Part shown: positions 25,381 through 35,502 of the stretch, piece by piece
Layout: each line of letters opens with the position of its first letter
Numbering within the stretch: the stretch's first letter is position 1
NCBI GenBank assembly: GCA_021325385.1
Contig: JAJPHH010000139.1
Location: 1-64,000 of the forward strand
Source of the DNA: Alphaproteobacteria bacterium
GTDB lineage: Bacteria; Pseudomonadota; Alphaproteobacteria; Rhizobiales; Beijerinckiaceae
Direction: 5' to 3'
Length of the DNA: 64,000 nt
Translations under genes and position numbers: made by a program
The notes under the pieces: generated by a model
Database searches by the model: none
Told to the model about the DNA's origin: nothing
The model's input: the letters and a program-made list of their open reading frames with translations, nothing else

Positions 25381-26846
25381 ACAGCGCGCTGGTCATCATC
25401 TTCCTCGCCGCGGCCGTGGCGCTGGTCCTCGGGCTTCTCGCTCGCGGCGGCAACGATATGACGCTCGAGCAATGGACGGTCGGCGGCCGCGGGTTCGGCG
25501 GCTTGCTGGTCTTCCTGCTGCAAGCCGGCGAGATCTACACGACCTTCACCTTTCTAGGCGGCAGCGGCTGGGCCTACGGCAAAGGCGCGCCGACCTATTA
25601 CATTCTCGCCTATGGCTGCCTCGCCTATACCCTCTCCTATTGGCTGCTGCCGCCGATCTGGCGCTACGCGCGACAGGAGCGGATCGTCTCGCAATCGCAT
25701 TTCGTCGCGCGAAAATACGACAGTCCTCTGCTGGGGATTTTGATCGCCGCCGTCGGCGTCGTCGCGCTGATTCCCTATCTTGTGCTGCAGTTCAAAGGGC
25801 TGGGCATCATCGTCTCGGTCGCGTCGTACGGGGCGATTTCCTCGACGGCGGCGATCTGGATCGGCGCCGCGATCATCACCGCCTATGTCTTCGTCTCCGG
25901 CGTGCGCGGCTCGGCCTGGACGTCGACCGTAAAAGACATCTTGATCTTGGCGGTCGTCGTCTTTCTCGGCATTTACCTGCCGCTCCATTATTTCGGCGGC
26001 TATGGCGAGATGTTCCGCACGATCGACGCGGCCAAGCCCGGTTTCCTGGCGCTGAAGCCCTCTGGCGAGTACGGCCTCGTCTGGTTCCAGTCGACCGCGC
26101 TGCTCGCCGCACTCGGCTTCTATATGTGGCCGCACGCCTTCGGCGCCGTTCTGACCGCCAGGGCGGAGCGTACGTTCCGCCGCAACGCCGTCGTCCTGCC
26201 GCTCTATCAATTGATCTTGCTGTTCGTCTTCTTCTGCGGCTTCGCTGCGATCCTGAAAGTTCCAGGCCTGACCGGCTCGGACATCGATCTGTCGCTGTTC
26301 AAACTATCGATCAACACGTTCGATCCTTGGTTCGTCGGCGTGATCGGCGCGGCCGGCGTGCTGACGGCGCTGGTGCCTGGCTCGATCATTCTCGTCGCCG
26401 CCTCGACGCTTCTCGCCAACGACGTCTTTCGCAGCTTGCGGCCGCAGACCCGGGAGGAGACGGTCGCCTGGACGGCGCGCGGCCTGGTTCCGGTCGTGGC
26501 GTTGATCGCCGTCTATTTCACCTTGCAGGGCGGCTCGACGATCGTCGCGCTGCTGCTAATGGGCTACAATTTCGTCACGCAGTTCTTCCCCTCGATCGTC
26601 TGCAGCTTGATGCGCAACAATCCGCTGACGAAAGCCGGCGCCTTCGCCGGAGTCGCGGTCGGCGTGGCGACCGTCGTCGCGGTGACGCTCAGCCACAGCA
26701 CGATCGCGACGCTTGCGCCGTTCCTGCCGACGGCGATTCAGGACGTCAATGTCGGCTTCCTGGCGCTGATCTTGAACCTCGTCGCCGCCGCGATCGTCAG
26801 CTTGGCGACCCGGCCGGCGGCGGTGGCGAGCGCGGAGCGCGCCTGA
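25377..26846 (+). CDS. sodium:solute symporter (SSS family)
   Basis: A 489-residue inner-membrane transporter with about 13 helices. Family landmarks are WTVGGRGFGGLLVFLLQAGE near the start, FTFLGGSGWAYGKG, and the WPHAFGAVLTARAERTFRRN stretch in the middle. It is typical of the SSS subgroup paired with DUF3311, several members of which are annotated as monocarboxylate or unknown-substrate transporters. The substrate cannot be read from sequence. It overlaps the DUF3311 gene by four bases and is followed by proS after 195 bases, probably from a separate promoter. Confidence 0.9.
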   Translation: MNSALVIIFLAAAVALVLGLLARGGNDMTLEQWTVGGRGFGGLLVFLLQAGEIYTTFTFLGGSGWAYGKGAPTYYILAYGCLAYTLSYWLLPPIWRYARQERIVSQSHFVARKYDSPLLGILIAAVGVVALIPYLVLQFKGLGIIVSVASYGAISSTAAIWIGAAIITAYVFVSGVRGSAWTSTVKDILILAVVVFLGIYLPLHYFGGYGEMFRTIDAAKPGFLALKPSGEYGLVWFQSTALLAALGFYMWPHAFGAVLTARAERTFRRNAVVLPLYQLILLFVFFCGFAAILKVPGLTGSDIDLSLFKLSINTFDPWFVGVIGAAGVLTALVPGSIILVAASTLLANDVFRSLRPQTREETVAWTARGLVPVVALIAVYFTLQGGSTIVALLLMGYNFVTQFFPSIVCSLMRNNPLTKAGAFAGVAVGVATVVAVTLSHSTIATLAPFLPTAIQDVNVGFLALILNLVAAAIVSLATRPAAVASAERA

Positions 26847-27041
26847 AGTCCCCGGCTTGACGCCGGAACGGACAGGGGCTGAGATCACGAAACCGTGAAC
26901 GCCCAAAAGAGCCGGGGCGCGAACGTCCCGCCGGCCGGCGGCCCGCGCTTGTCAATGGGCGGCGTTTCGGGTCATTTGCCGGGCCGGCCGCCGTCGCGAC
27001 GGCGTCTCGATTCGCCGCCGCAGCCATCCTCGAGAGTGAAG

Positions 27042-28376
27042 ATGCGTCTTTCCCGCTATTTTTTGCCGATTTTGCGTGAAACGCCCAAAGAAGCGGAGAT
27101 CGTCTCGCATCGCCTGATGCTGCGCGCCGGCATGATCCGGCAGGAGGCCGCGGGCATTTACGCCTGGCTGCCCTTCGGCCTGCGCGCGCTCGCCAAAATC
27201 ACCCAGATCGTACGCGAGGAGCAAGACCGGTCCGGGGCGCTCGAATTGCTCATGCCGACGATCCAATCGGCGGATTTATGGCGCGAATCCGGCCGCTACG
27301 ACGATTACGGCAAGGAGATGCTGCGCATCAAGGATCGCCACGAGCGCGATATGCTCTTCGGGCCGACCAACGAGGAGATGATCACCGAGATTTTCCGCGC
27401 CTATGTGCGCTCGTATAAGGACTTGCCGCTGAACCTCTATCACATCCAGTGGAAATTCCGCGACGAGGTCCGGCCGCGCTTCGGCGTCATGCGCTCGCGC
27501 GAATTCCTGATGAAGGACGCCTATTCCTTCGACCTCGACGCCGAGGGCGCGCGCCATTCCTACAACAAGATGTTCGTCGCCTATCTGCGCACGTTCTCCC
27601 GCCTTGGCCTCACCGCAATCCCGATGGTCGCCGAAACCGGGCCGATCGGCGGCAAGTTGAGCCACGAATTCATCATTCTCGCTTCGACCGGCGAAAGCGA
27701 GGTCTATTGCCACAAGGACTATTTGAGCTTCGCGCCGCCGTCTGAGACGATCGATTTCGACGACAAGGCCGCGGTGCAGGCGATCGTCGACAGATGGACC
27801 TCGCTCTACGCCGCGACATCCGAGAAGCACGATGCGGCGGCTTTCGCGGCCCTGCCCGAAGCGGCGCGCGTATCCGCGCGCGGCATCGAGGTCGGCCATA
27901 TTTTCTACTTTGGGACCAAGTATTCCGAGCCGATGAAAGCTTTGGTCAGCGGCCCGGACGGCAAGGAGCACGCGGTGCATGGCGGGTCCTACGGAATCGG
28001 TCCGACCCGGCTTGCGGCGGCCCTGATCGAGGCCAATCACGACGAAGCGGGCATGATCTGGCCCGAGGCGGTCGCGCCGTTCAAAATCGGCCTCGCCAAT
28101 CTCAAAATCGGCGATAGCGCGACCGACGCGGCCTGTGGCCGCATCTACGCCGCCCTGGAGAAAGCGGGCGTCGACACGCTCTATGACGATCGTGACGAGC
28201 GGCCGGGCGCGAAGTTCGCGACGCTCGACCTGATCGGCCTGCCGCATCAGGTTCTGGTCGGGCCGCGCAGCCTCGCCGAAGGCAAGGTCGAGGTGAAGGA
28301 GCGGCGCAGCGGCGCGCGCGAGCTTGTCAGCGTCGAGGACGCCATCCGCCGGTTTGGCGGCAAGACGGAGAACTGA
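27042..28376 (+). CDS. proS: prolyl-tRNA synthetase (short alphaproteobacterial type)
   Basis: A class II aminoacyl-tRNA synthetase of 444 residues that charges tRNA-Pro. Motif 2 is seen around [29 protein letters not shown], motif 3 around [16 protein letters not shown], and the C-terminal anticodon-binding domain follows ([22 protein letters not shown]). The roughly 180-residue editing insertion found in E. coli ProS is missing, as expected for the short type in alphaproteobacteria. The track start at 26895 adds an unlikely Pro/Arg-rich leader; the ATG at 27042 gives the conserved [19 protein letters not shown]. proS-lolC/E-lolD is a conserved order in this group. Confidence 0.95.
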   Translation: MRLSRYFLPILRETPKEAEIVSHRLMLRAGMIRQEAAGIYAWLPFGLRALAKITQIVREEQDRSGALELLMPTIQSADLWRESGRYDDYGKEMLRIKDRHERDMLFGPTNEEMITEIFRAYVRSYKDLPLNLYHIQWKFRDEVRPRFGVMRSREFLMKDAYSFDLDAEGARHSYNKMFVAYLRTFSRLGLTAIPMVAETGPIGGKLSHEFIILASTGESEVYCHKDYLSFAPPSETIDFDDKAAVQAIVDRWTSLYAATSEKHDAAAFAALPEAARVSARGIEVGHIFYFGTKYSEPMKALVSGPDGKEHAVHGGSYGIGPTRLAAALIEANHDEAGMIWPEAVAPFKIGLANLKIGDSATDAACGRIYAALEKAGVDTLYDDRDERPGAKFATLDLIGLPHQVLVGPRSLAEGKVEVKERRSGARELVSVEDAIRRFGGKTEN

Positions 28377-28443
28377 TGGGCGTGTTGCAAAGCAGCCGGC
28401 AAATTCCCCCTCCCGGCTCCGGGCGAGGGGCGACGGACCGTTC

Positions 28444-29748
28444 ATGACCGCGACCGCCCTCGACGCGCCTGCCGCGCTGCACGCGCCCGCCCTCGCCACC
28501 CGGCCCTTCGCGCGCTTCGAGTGGATGGTGGCCTTGCGCTACCTGCGCGCCCGCCGCCGCCATGGCTCGATTTCGGTCATTGCCGGCTTTTCTTTTCTCG
28601 GCATCGTGCTCGGCGTGGCGGCGCTGATCGTCGTCATGTCGGTGATGAACGGCTTCCGCCACGATCTCCTCGGCAAGATCATCGGCCTCAACGGCCATCT
28701 CTTCCTGCAAGCCGCCGACACGCCGCTCACCGATTACGACGCGGTTGCCGAACGGGTGAAGAAAGTACAAGGCGTCAAGCTGGTCCTGCCGCTCGTCGAA
28801 GGCCAAGCGTTGGCCTCATCGCCGTTCGGCTCCTTGTTCTCGCTCGTACGCGGCGTGCGCGAAGCAGACTTGAAGCAATTGCCCGGCGTCGGCGGCCATA
28901 TCACGCTTGGCGCGCTCGACGGTTTCGACCAGGCGCAGGGCGCGGCGATCGGCGCCCGGTTGGCGGAACATCTCAGCCTGCGCATCGGCGACAAGATCAC
29001 CCTTATCGCGCCGCGCGGCGCGCAGACGCCGTTCGGCGTGGCGCCGCGCATCAAATCCTATCCCGTGGTCGCGATCTTTCAGCTCGGCATGTATGAATTC
29101 GACAACACGTTCGTCTTCCTGCCGCTGCCCGAAGCGCAAGCCTTCTTCAATCTCGACGGGCAGGCCAATGTGATCGAGGCTTTTGTCGACGACCCTGACC
29201 ACATGGACGAGATGCGCGAACGGATCGAGCCCGCCTTGCAGCGGCCGATGATCATGGTCGATTGGCGCCAACGCAATCAGACCTATTTCGAGGCGCTGAA
29301 TGTCGAGCGCAACGTCATGTTCGCGATCCTGACGCTGATCGTGCTGGTTGCGGCGCTCAACATCATTTCCGGCCTGATCATGCTGGTGAAAGACAAGTCG
29401 CGCGATATTGCGGTGCTGCGCACGATGGGCGCGACGCGCGGCTCGGTGATGCGCATTTTCCTGATCACCGGCGCGACGATCGGCGTCGGCGGCACGTTGG
29501 TCGGGGTGCTGCTCGGCCTCCTCGTCGCGCACAATGTCGAAGCGATCCGCCACGGGCTCAACTGGCTGTTCGACGCCAACTTTTTCCCGGCCGAAGCCTA
29601 TTTCCTGTCGCATCTTCCGTCTCGCGTCGAGCCGTCGGACGTGATCGCCGTCGTGATCATGACCATGGCGCTGTCGCTCGCCGCCACGCTCTATCCATCC
29701 TGGCGGGCGGCGCGGCTCGATCCGGTCGAGGCGCTGCGCTATGAATGA
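28444..29748 (+). CDS. lolC: lipoprotein-releasing ABC transporter permease LolC/E
   Basis: A 434-residue inner-membrane permease of the FtsX/MacB type. It has one N-terminal helix ([28 protein letters not shown]), a large periplasmic domain of about 210 residues, and three C-terminal helices ([63 protein letters not shown]). With LolD it extracts mature lipoproteins from the inner membrane and passes them to LolA. Only one permease gene is present, so it probably forms a homodimer in place of LolC plus LolE. It overlaps lolD by eight bases. Confidence 0.92.
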   Translation: MTATALDAPAALHAPALATRPFARFEWMVALRYLRARRRHGSISVIAGFSFLGIVLGVAALIVVMSVMNGFRHDLLGKIIGLNGHLFLQAADTPLTDYDAVAERVKKVQGVKLVLPLVEGQALASSPFGSLFSLVRGVREADLKQLPGVGGHITLGALDGFDQAQGAAIGARLAEHLSLRIGDKITLIAPRGAQTPFGVAPRIKSYPVVAIFQLGMYEFDNTFVFLPLPEAQAFFNLDGQANVIEAFVDDPDHMDEMRERIEPALQRPMIMVDWRQRNQTYFEALNVERNVMFAILTLIVLVAALNIISGLIMLVKDKSRDIAVLRTMGATRGSVMRIFLITGATIGVGGTLVGVLLGLLVAHNVEAIRHGLNWLFDANFFPAEAYFLSHLPSRVEPSDVIAVVIMTMALSLAATLYPSWRAARLDPVEALRYE

Positions 29749-30433
29749 CGGGGCGACGCCGGCGCTGTGGCTGCACGCGGTCGAGAAACATTTCGGCGGC
29801 GGCGAGACGCTGCTCGAAATCCTGCGCGGCGTCGACCTCGCTCTATGGTCCGGCCAGTCGGTCGCGCTGATCGCGCCGTCCGGCGCCGGCAAATCGACCT
29901 TGCTGCATGTCGCGGGCTTGTTGGAATCGCCCGATTCAGGCGAGGTCTTCGTCGGCGGCGCCGGAACCGCCGGCATGTCGGACGATCAGCGCACGGCGCT
30001 GCGCCGGAACGAGATCGGCTTTGTTTACCAGTTCCATCACCTGTTGCCGGAATTCTCGGCGGCCGAGAACCTGATCCTGCCGCAGATGATCCGCGGCTTG
30101 TCGCGGGAAGAGGCGGCGAAGCGGGCGAGCGAATTGCTGTCCTATCTTGGCTTGAGCGCGCGCGAGCGGCATCGCCCAGCAGAGCTATCCGGCGGCGAAC
30201 AACAGCGCGTCGCGATCGCGAGGGCCGTGGCCAACGGCCCGCGCGTGCTGTTGGCGGACGAGCCGACCGGCAATCTCGATCCCAAGACCGCCGACCATGT
30301 CTTCGCGACGCTCGCCTCGCTGGTCAAGGCGAGCGGCCTCGCCGCGCTGGTCGCGACGCATAATCTCGATCTCGCCGCGCGCATGGACCGGCGCGTGACG
30401 CTGCATGAGGGCAAGGTCGTCGAGCTGGCCTAA
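29741..30433 (+). CDS. lolD: lipoprotein-releasing ABC transporter ATP-binding protein LolD
   Basis: A 230-residue ABC ATPase with Walker [13 protein letters not shown]-loop [13 protein letters not shown], signature [14 protein letters not shown], Walker [13 protein letters not shown] and switch His in ATHNLDLA. The [13 protein letters not shown]-like stretch after the Q-loop is characteristic of LolD/MacB ATPases. It powers lipoprotein release with the overlapping permease gene. In many relatives dnaE follows lolD; here a small exported protein gene on the other strand follows instead. Confidence 0.93.
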   Translation: MNDGATPALWLHAVEKHFGGGETLLEILRGVDLALWSGQSVALIAPSGAGKSTLLHVAGLLESPDSGEVFVGGAGTAGMSDDQRTALRRNEIGFVYQFHHLLPEFSAAENLILPQMIRGLSREEAAKRASELLSYLGLSARERHRPAELSGGEQQRVAIARAVANGPRVLLADEPTGNLDPKTADHVFATLASLVKASGLAALVATHNLDLAARMDRRVTLHEGKVVELA

Positions 30434-30474
30434 ACGCCGACCGGGCGCCGCGTCACGTCGCAAGTTTCCTCCGC

Positions 30475-30912
30475 TCAGTGATGGAAATGACCGCCGCCAT
30501 GGATGGCGCCATGGCCGAAGCCGCCAAAATGATGGCCCCAATGGCCGCCGCGCCATCCGCCGCCCCAGCCGCCATAGACCGGACCATAGACGGAGCCGCC
30601 GTAATAATAGCCGCAATCGCCGTAATAGCAGTCATCGTAATCAGCGAAACTGTTGGCCATAGCCATGCCGATAATGCCGAGGGCCGCGCCGGCGACGAGC
30701 GCGCCCGCGCCGCCATAATGACGGTAATGATGATGACGATAGTAATGATGGCGATAGGCGACGGTCTCGACAGGCGACGCAACTTTATCGCTGGCCGCGA
30801 CCGCGAGAGGGCCCGCCGTCGCGATCGGCCCGGCCGTCGCCGGCGCCACGCTCGCGAGAGAGGCCGCGAGGCTCGCGGCGAGCGCAGTCGTACGAAGAGA
30901 TATGATTGTCAT
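30475..30912 (-). CDS. exported His/Tyr/Gly-rich small protein
   Basis: A 145-residue secreted protein. It has a signal peptide (LRTTALAASLAASLASVAPATA), a histidine/tyrosine patch (YRHHYYRHHHYRHY), a glycine-zipper-like helix (GAGALVAGAALGIIGMAMAN) that could insert in a membrane, and a Tyr/Gly/His-rich tail ending GGGHFHH. The composition suggests metal binding or surface attachment; similar short proteins are common in Hyphomicrobiales without known function. The ATG at 30912 follows a near-perfect AGGAGGA, so the longer track start is rejected. It converges with lolD. Confidence 0.75.
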   Translation of the reverse strand: MTIISLRTTALAASLAASLASVAPATAGPIATAGPLAVAASDKVASPVETVAYRHHYYRHHHYRHYGGAGALVAGAALGIIGMAMANSFADYDDCYYGDCGYYYGGSVYGPVYGGWGGGWRGGHWGHHFGGFGHGAIHGGGHFHH

Positions 30913-31072
30913 GACATCCTCCTCATTCGGGACGTCAGTCGGGACGACCCTCGAAGGTTCTCGCCCCTGCGCATGAACTATGAACGTCCGAGGCCCCGGC
31001 AATGGTCCGCTCGATCAAATTCGGCGCGCCTATCGTAAAATTGGCGCGATCAGATCCGCGGATTGCAGATCG

Positions 31073-31498
31073 TTAATCCGCGCTTCGCTCCGGGGCGTTT
31101 TGCTGGGGCCGCGCCTCGATCACCACGAAAGCCTGGGCCAGCGGATGCTCGTCGGTGATGGTGAGATGGATGAAGGCGAGGCAGCCGGCCGGCGTGATCG
31201 CCTGAAGCCGCTCGGCGGCGCCGCCGGTCAAGCGCATGGTCGGCTGGCCGCTCGGCAAATTGACGACGCCCATATCGCGCCAGAACACGCCGCGCCTGAG
31301 CCCGGTGCCCAGCGCCTTGGCGCAGGCCTCCTTGGCGGCAAAACGCTTGGCGTAAGAGGCGGCGCGGTCCTTTCGGCCCTCCGATTTGCGGCGCTCGATC
31401 TCGGTGAAGCAGCGCGCGATGAAGCGCTCGCCATAGCGCTCCAGCGTCTCCTCGACGCGACGAATATCGCAAAGGTCGCTGCCGACGCCGATGATCAT
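31073..31498 (-). CDS. acpS: holo-[acyl-carrier-protein] synthase
   Basis: A 141-residue phosphopantetheinyl transferase that moves 4'-phosphopantetheine from CoA to acyl carrier protein, needed for fatty acid synthesis. The Mg-binding residues are Asp8 ([16 protein letters not shown]) and the Glu of [14 protein letters not shown]. It follows pdxJ after 99 bases in the conserved pyrE-pdxJ-acpS order. In many relatives lepB-rnc-era come next; here they are absent, so synteny is broken just downstream. Confidence 0.92.
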   Translation of the reverse strand: MIIGVGSDLCDIRRVEETLERYGERFIARCFTEIERRKSEGRKDRAASYAKRFAAKEACAKALGTGLRRGVFWRDMGVVNLPSGQPTMRLTGGAAERLQAITPAGCLAFIHLTITDEHPLAQAFVVIEARPQQNAPERSAD

Positions 31499-31597
31499 GG
31501 CGCGGCGCCATGCCGTCGGAAATCGGAACGCGGCGCCAGACGCCCCTCCGCCCCCCGATCGGCGAGAGGTACGCAGAGAAGCGGACGCCCGAGCGGC

Positions 31598-32350
31598 TCA
31601 GGCATGCTTTCGCCCCTCGTCCATCGCGGCCCGCATCTTGCGCACGCTCTCGGCGAGGCCGATAAAGATCGCCTCGCCGATCAGGAAGTGGCCGATATTC
31701 AGCTCGACGATTTCCGGCAGCGCGGCGATCATGCGGGCGCTGTCGAAATCGAGCCCATGGCCCGCGTGGCATTCGAGCTTCAGGCCTGCGCTCGCCGCGG
31801 CGGCTTTTCTCAGCCGCTCGAATTCATGCGCCGCTTTCTCGCTGTCGCGATGGGCGAGCGCGTCGCACCACGCGCCGGTATGGAGTTCGACGACCGGCGC
31901 GCCCAGCGCGGCCGAGGCCTCCAACGCTTCGATCGACGGCTCGACGAACATCGAGACGCGAATGTCGGCGCGGCGACCAAGCTCGTCAACGAAGGGCTTC
32001 AAATGCTCGAAGCCGCCGATCACGTCGAGCCCGCCTTCGGTCGTGCGCTCGGTGCGCCTTTCCGGCACCAAGCAGCAGGCGTGCGGCTTGATCCTGAGGG
32101 CGATGTCGAGCATTTGCTCCGTCGCCGCCATTTCGAAATTGAGCGGCTTGGCGATCGCGGCTTTGAGCCGCGTCATGTCGTCGTCGCGGATGTGGCGGCG
32201 ATCTTCGCGCAGATGCGCGGTGATCCCGTCCGCGCCGGCTTCGATGGCGAGCAGCGCGGCGCGCACCGGATCGGGAACGGCGCCGCCGCGGGCGTTGCGA
32301 ACCGTCGCCACGTGATCGACATTGACGCCGAGGCGGAGCGCAGCTTGCAT
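31598..32350 (-). CDS. pdxJ: pyridoxine 5'-phosphate synthase
   Basis: A 250-residue TIM-barrel enzyme that condenses 1-deoxyxylulose 5-phosphate with 3-amino-2-oxopropyl phosphate in the DXP-dependent vitamin B6 pathway. Signatures are [17 protein letters not shown] at the start, [16 protein letters not shown], and the phosphate loop region [17 protein letters not shown] near the end. It lies between pyrE and acpS on the same strand, a typical alphaproteobacterial arrangement. Confidence 0.95.
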   Translation of the reverse strand: MQAALRLGVNVDHVATVRNARGGAVPDPVRAALLAIEAGADGITAHLREDRRHIRDDDMTRLKAAIAKPLNFEMAATEQMLDIALRIKPHACCLVPERRTERTTEGGLDVIGGFEHLKPFVDELGRRADIRVSMFVEPSIEALEASAALGAPVVELHTGAWCDALAHRDSEKAAHEFERLRKAAAASAGLKLECHAGHGLDFDSARMIAALPEIVELNIGHFLIGEAIFIGLAESVRKMRAAMDEGRKHA

Positions 32351-32389
32351 GGCGAACCTCTCCTGAGACGCAACGAACGCTTGGCGCGA

Positions 32390-32998
32390 CTAGGCGGCGC
32401 CGACGCCTAGTCGGCTGCCGGGCTTGACCGGCGGAATTCTCGCGAGTTCCGGCGGCAGCGCGTCGGCGGGATAGGCCGGAATGTCGAGCGTTGCGAGCGC
32501 GACGCGCGGAACGCCGATTTCGGCCTTGCCGCCCGACCGATCGATCAGGCAGGCCGCGCCGACCAGCATTCCCGGATGGGCTTTGATCGCCTCCAGGCAT
32601 TCGCGGGAGGAAAGGCCGGTGGTGATGATGTCCTCGACCATCAGCACCCGCGCTCCCGGCTCGATCGTAAAGCCGCGCCGCAATTGGAACACTCCGTCGA
32701 CGCGCTCGACGAAAATCGCCTTGGCGCCCAGCCAGCGCGCCGTCTCATAGCCGGGCACGATGCCGCCCAAAGCCGGCGAGACGACGACGTCGATCTTGCC
32801 GAAAGCGGCTTGCGCCTTCTGCGCCAAGGCCCGGCACAGGCGCTCGGTGCGCGCCGGATCCTGAAAGACGAACATCTTTTGCAAGAAAATCGGCGATCTG
32901 AGGCCGGACGATAAGATGAAATGGCCTTCGAGCAGAGCGCCGGCGGCGCGGAACTCGTCGAGGACTTGGGCTTCGGTCAGAGCGTCGGATTCGGCCAT
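32390..32998 (-). CDS. pyrE: orotate phosphoribosyltransferase
   Basis: A 202-residue enzyme that joins orotate and PRPP to form orotidine 5'-phosphate in pyrimidine synthesis. It begins with the family segment [19 protein letters not shown] and carries the PRPP-binding loop [14 protein letters not shown]. Two starts are possible: the ATG at 32998 ([13 protein letters not shown]), with GAAG upstream, or the track's ATG seven codons earlier at 33019. I prefer the shorter form. First gene of the pyrE-pdxJ-acpS operon. Confidence 0.93.
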   Translation of the reverse strand: MAESDALTEAQVLDEFRAAGALLEGHFILSSGLRSPIFLQKMFVFQDPARTERLCRALAQKAQAAFGKIDVVVSPALGGIVPGYETARWLGAKAIFVERVDGVFQLRRGFTIEPGARVLMVEDIITTGLSSRECLEAIKAHPGMLVGAACLIDRSGGKAEIGVPRVALATLDIPAYPADALPPELARIPPVKPGSRLGVGAA

Positions 32999-33102
32999 CG
33001 GCTTCAAATAGCAGACCATGCGACGCGCCCAAAGCGCGGCGGCGAGTCTTGCGCCGGCGCCGCCGCTTCGCGCAGGATCGGCGCGTCGTAGGAGGCCTTG
33101 CG

Positions 33103-33498
33103 ATGCGAGATTTCGAAACTCTGCCTTTGCCGGACGAGCCTTCCGTCGTCGCGCCTGACGGCACGCTGGCGCGCGTTCTCTTGAGGCTCGCCGGCGGCAG
33201 TTTGGCCCATTTCACCCTTCCGGCCGGCGCGACGTCGCACGCGGTCAAGCACCGGACGGTCGAGGAAATCTGGTATTTCTTGAGCGGACGCGGCGAAATC
33301 TGGCGCGCCAACGATCGCGGCGAAGCGGTGGTCGCCGCCCTGCCCGGCGTCTCGATCACGATTCCGCTTGGAGCCGCCTTTCAATTCCGCGCGCTTGGCG
33401 ACGAGCCGCTGGTTTTCATCGCGATCACCATGCCGCCTTGGCCGGGCGAGAACGAGGCCCTTCGCGTCGCCGGGCCGTGGGAAGCGAAGCTTCCTTAA
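33103..33498 (+). CDS. cupin domain-containing protein
   Basis: A 131-residue single-domain cupin. The first metal motif is imperfect ([27 protein letters not shown] and E in the expected spacing); the second ([21 protein letters not shown]) lacks the usual His. This domain may bind a small ligand or a metal with altered geometry. GGAGG before the ATG at 33103 fixes the start. It is divergent from pyrE and its stop lies eight bases from that of the convergent small gene. The substrate is unknown. Confidence 0.82.
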   Translation: MRDFETLPLPDEPSVVAPDGTLARVLLRLAGGSLAHFTLPAGATSHAVKHRTVEEIWYFLSGRGEIWRANDRGEAVVAALPGVSITIPLGAAFQFRALGDEPLVFIAITMPPWPGENEALRVAGPWEAKLP

Positions 33499-33506
33499 TT
33501 CCCGCG

Positions 33507-33905
33507 CTAATCGTCGTCCCGCCCCGCCTCCGCGCCGTAATGACCGCGGGTGAGGCGATCCTCCTCGTCGTGGACGCGCTCATGACCATAGGCCGACGCC
33601 TCGCGGGCTTCGTCCCGGTCACGGCCGGATTTAGGCGCGGTCTTTTTCATTTTGGCCGATAAAGCCCCGGCCTGGAACGCCTCGCCGTCGCTCCGCCGCT
33701 GTTTGACGTCTCGCTCCGCGAACTCGCGTTCGGCCATCCGCTCCTCCACCGCCTGCGCTGCTTTCTGCGCCTCAGCCGCCGGCCCGGTCGCCGCTTTCTC
33801 GATTCGGCCTATCCGCTCGCGAGCTTCTGCGGCCTTGTCTTCGATGATCCGGCCGCCCTCATCTTTCGTTCGCGGCGGGACCGGATGTTCAAACTCTTTA
33901 CTCAT
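33507..33905 (-). CDS. hypothetical highly charged small protein
   Basis: A 132-residue hydrophilic protein (MSKEFEHPVPPRTKDEGGRI at the start). A central Ala/Glu/Lys-rich helical part (EARERIGRIEKAATGPAAEAQKAAQ) leads into an Asp/Glu/Arg-rich tail (GHERVHDEEDRLTRGHYGAE). It has no signal or membrane segment and is likely partly disordered, resembling stress-associated hydrophilic proteins only in composition. GGAGA upstream supports the ATG at 33905. Family not recognised. Confidence 0.65.
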   Translation of the reverse strand: MSKEFEHPVPPRTKDEGGRIIEDKAAEARERIGRIEKAATGPAAEAQKAAQAVEERMAEREFAERDVKQRRSDGEAFQAGALSAKMKKTAPKSGRDRDEAREASAYGHERVHDEEDRLTRGHYGAEAGRDDD

Positions 33906-34109
33906 GGCGGTCTCCCTGATGGCTCGCCGTTACGACGGCCCGCAAGAGAAATTGTTCCGATGGAATGCCGGCCGCGCCGGGGGGGAGCGCCGGCCGGGTC
34001 GGCGAAAAGCGGGTCCGAACTCATGCGCGATCCGACTGAGGCGGCTGTCGAATAGCCCTTTTCAGTCCGCTCGGCCGCGCGTATGGAGAGACGCCAACGG
34101 CCCCAGGCG

Positions 34110-34185
34110 GCCGGCTTAGCTCAGTTGGTAGAGCAACTGATTTGTAATCAGTAGGTCGCGGGTTCGATCCCTGCAGCCGGCACCA
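34110..34185 (+). tRNA. tRNA-Thr (anticodon TGT)
   Basis: A complete cloverleaf. The acceptor stem is GCCGGCT/AGCCGGC, the D arm GCTC-AGTTGGTA-GAGC, and the anticodon stem ACTGA/TCAGT with loop TTTGTAA (anticodon TGT, reading ACA and probably other threonine codons). The variable loop is AGGTC and the T arm GCGGG-TTCGATC-CCTGC. Discriminator A is at 34182 and the CCA end is encoded (34183-34185). It is a typical integration site, and the DNA just downstream differs in composition. Confidence 0.97.
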
Positions 34186-34370
34186 TAATAAGGCCTGCAC
34201 ATCAAATAATTGTGGAGAGTAGCCGACAGCCTAGCTGGCACCGCCTCCGTCAGCGGACCCAAAGCGGACCCGATGGGCGTTTCTTCCTACTCTCGCCTGA
34301 GTCAAATATGCTGCGGGTATCTCCGCGAATCGGATAGGTTCCGCCGCCTGTTCGGCTCCGGCGCGCCTCG
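34186..34370. other. non-coding junction after the tRNA with a tandem 9-bp repeat
   Basis: No convincing gene. A tandem repeat AGCGGACCC-AA-AGCGGACCC lies at 34252-34271. The stretch between a tRNA 3' end and less GC-rich genes is where an attachment-site scar would be expected, but I found no second copy of the tRNA 3' end further on in the window. Confidence 0.4.
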
Positions 34371-35354
34371 ATGTCCAAAGGTGCAAGAAACCATCACTTC
34401 GTATCGCAATGCTACTTGCGGGGCTTCACCGCGGGAGAGCAGCGCACGAGCAAGCTGTTCGTCGTGGACATGATCAAACGGACGGCGTTTGAAACGCTCG
34501 CACGGAACGTCGCCGCGGAGCGAGACTTCAACCGCATTGATTTGGAGGCGCTGGACCCGAACGCCGTCGAGAACGACCTCGCCAATTTTGAGGGAAAGCT
34601 AGCGCCGGCGCTCAAGCGCATAAGGGAAAACGTCTCCCTTGACGACGGTGAGGATAGGACGATCTTTTTGAATTTCGTCTGTTTGTTGGCGATGCGGAAT
34701 CCTCGCCTCCGAGAAAGAATGGAGACGTTCGAAAAAACCGCGATAAATCGCCTTATGGAGCTGACGCTCTCCGACCGGAAAACCTGGGAGGCTCAAGTCC
34801 AAAAGGCCCGAGCAACCGGTTATCTGGCGGGCGAAGGTGTCGACTACGAAGAGGTCAAACGGCATTTTGAAGGCGAAGGGTTCTCGATCGAAATTCCACG
34901 GACGCGCCACGTCACGATTGAGATCAGACTCTTCGACAAGATTCTACCGGTCCTCTTCGAGAGGAGGTGGACCTTGCTCAAACCTCCCCCTGGCTCGGCC
35001 GGCTTTGTAACCTCCGACCATCCATTCTGCCTGATGTGGACTGACCCGAAGATGAGAGCCGGCCCTTACGGGCCAGGATTGGGGATGCGCGGAACCGAGA
35101 TTATTTTCCCGATCGCCAAGGACCTTGCTGCTATCGGTGTATTCGAAGGTGAAGAATCGGTTCGTCTTTTGCAGAGCGAGCAATTGGTCGCGCTGATCAA
35201 CGGCACTGTCATCGCGTTTGCCGAACGTCAGGTATACGGGCAAGACGATCGCTTCTGCTATTCGGTGCACGTTGACGAACCGCCGGCGAAGGCGCGGGAC
35301 CTGCTCAGGGATTACAGATTTCGTCGATTACGATCGAAGGATAAATCCCTGTGA
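34371..35354 (+). CDS. DUF4238 domain-containing protein
   Basis: A 327-residue cytoplasmic protein with the DUF4238 hallmark near the N-terminus: NHHFVSQCYLRGFT (residues 7-20), where the HHFxxxxYLRxF pattern is diagnostic. Further conserved-looking segments are MRNPRLRERMETFEK, the FVTSDHPFCLMW turn and TEIIFPIAKDLAAIGV. DUF4238 proteins are patchy, found on islands and near defence or mobile genes; their activity is unknown, though the paired histidines suggest a metal or catalytic centre. The coding sequence is clearly less GC-rich than neighbours. It is the first of two such genes behind the tRNA. Confidence 0.85.
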   Translation: MSKGARNHHFVSQCYLRGFTAGEQRTSKLFVVDMIKRTAFETLARNVAAERDFNRIDLEALDPNAVENDLANFEGKLAPALKRIRENVSLDDGEDRTIFLNFVCLLAMRNPRLRERMETFEKTAINRLMELTLSDRKTWEAQVQKARATGYLAGEGVDYEEVKRHFEGEGFSIEIPRTRHVTIEIRLFDKILPVLFERRWTLLKPPPGSAGFVTSDHPFCLMWTDPKMRAGPYGPGLGMRGTEIIFPIAKDLAAIGVFEGEESVRLLQSEQLVALINGTVIAFAERQVYGQDDRFCYSVHVDEPPAKARDLLRDYRFRRLRSKDKSL

Positions 35355-35502
35355 CGCTCATTCGCTCGGTGGCCGCCGGAAGGCTTCTTTGCCAAAAGGC
35401 TCGCCGCTCCTTGCTGGCTCTGGCGACTTTATGTCAGCCAGCGATGCTCATTGGACAATTTTCGAAGTGGGCGCAAGCAGGGCGCTGAGCAAGCGGGGAG
35501 AT

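Noticed and set aside
25472-26860. 462-residue plus-strand ORF
   Set aside because: A second frame of the SSS symporter; Arg-rich text with no helices.
34210-34473. 87-residue ORF after the tRNA
   Set aside because: It runs into the DUF4238 gene in another frame and has no family features; only the tandem AGCGGACCC repeat is of note.
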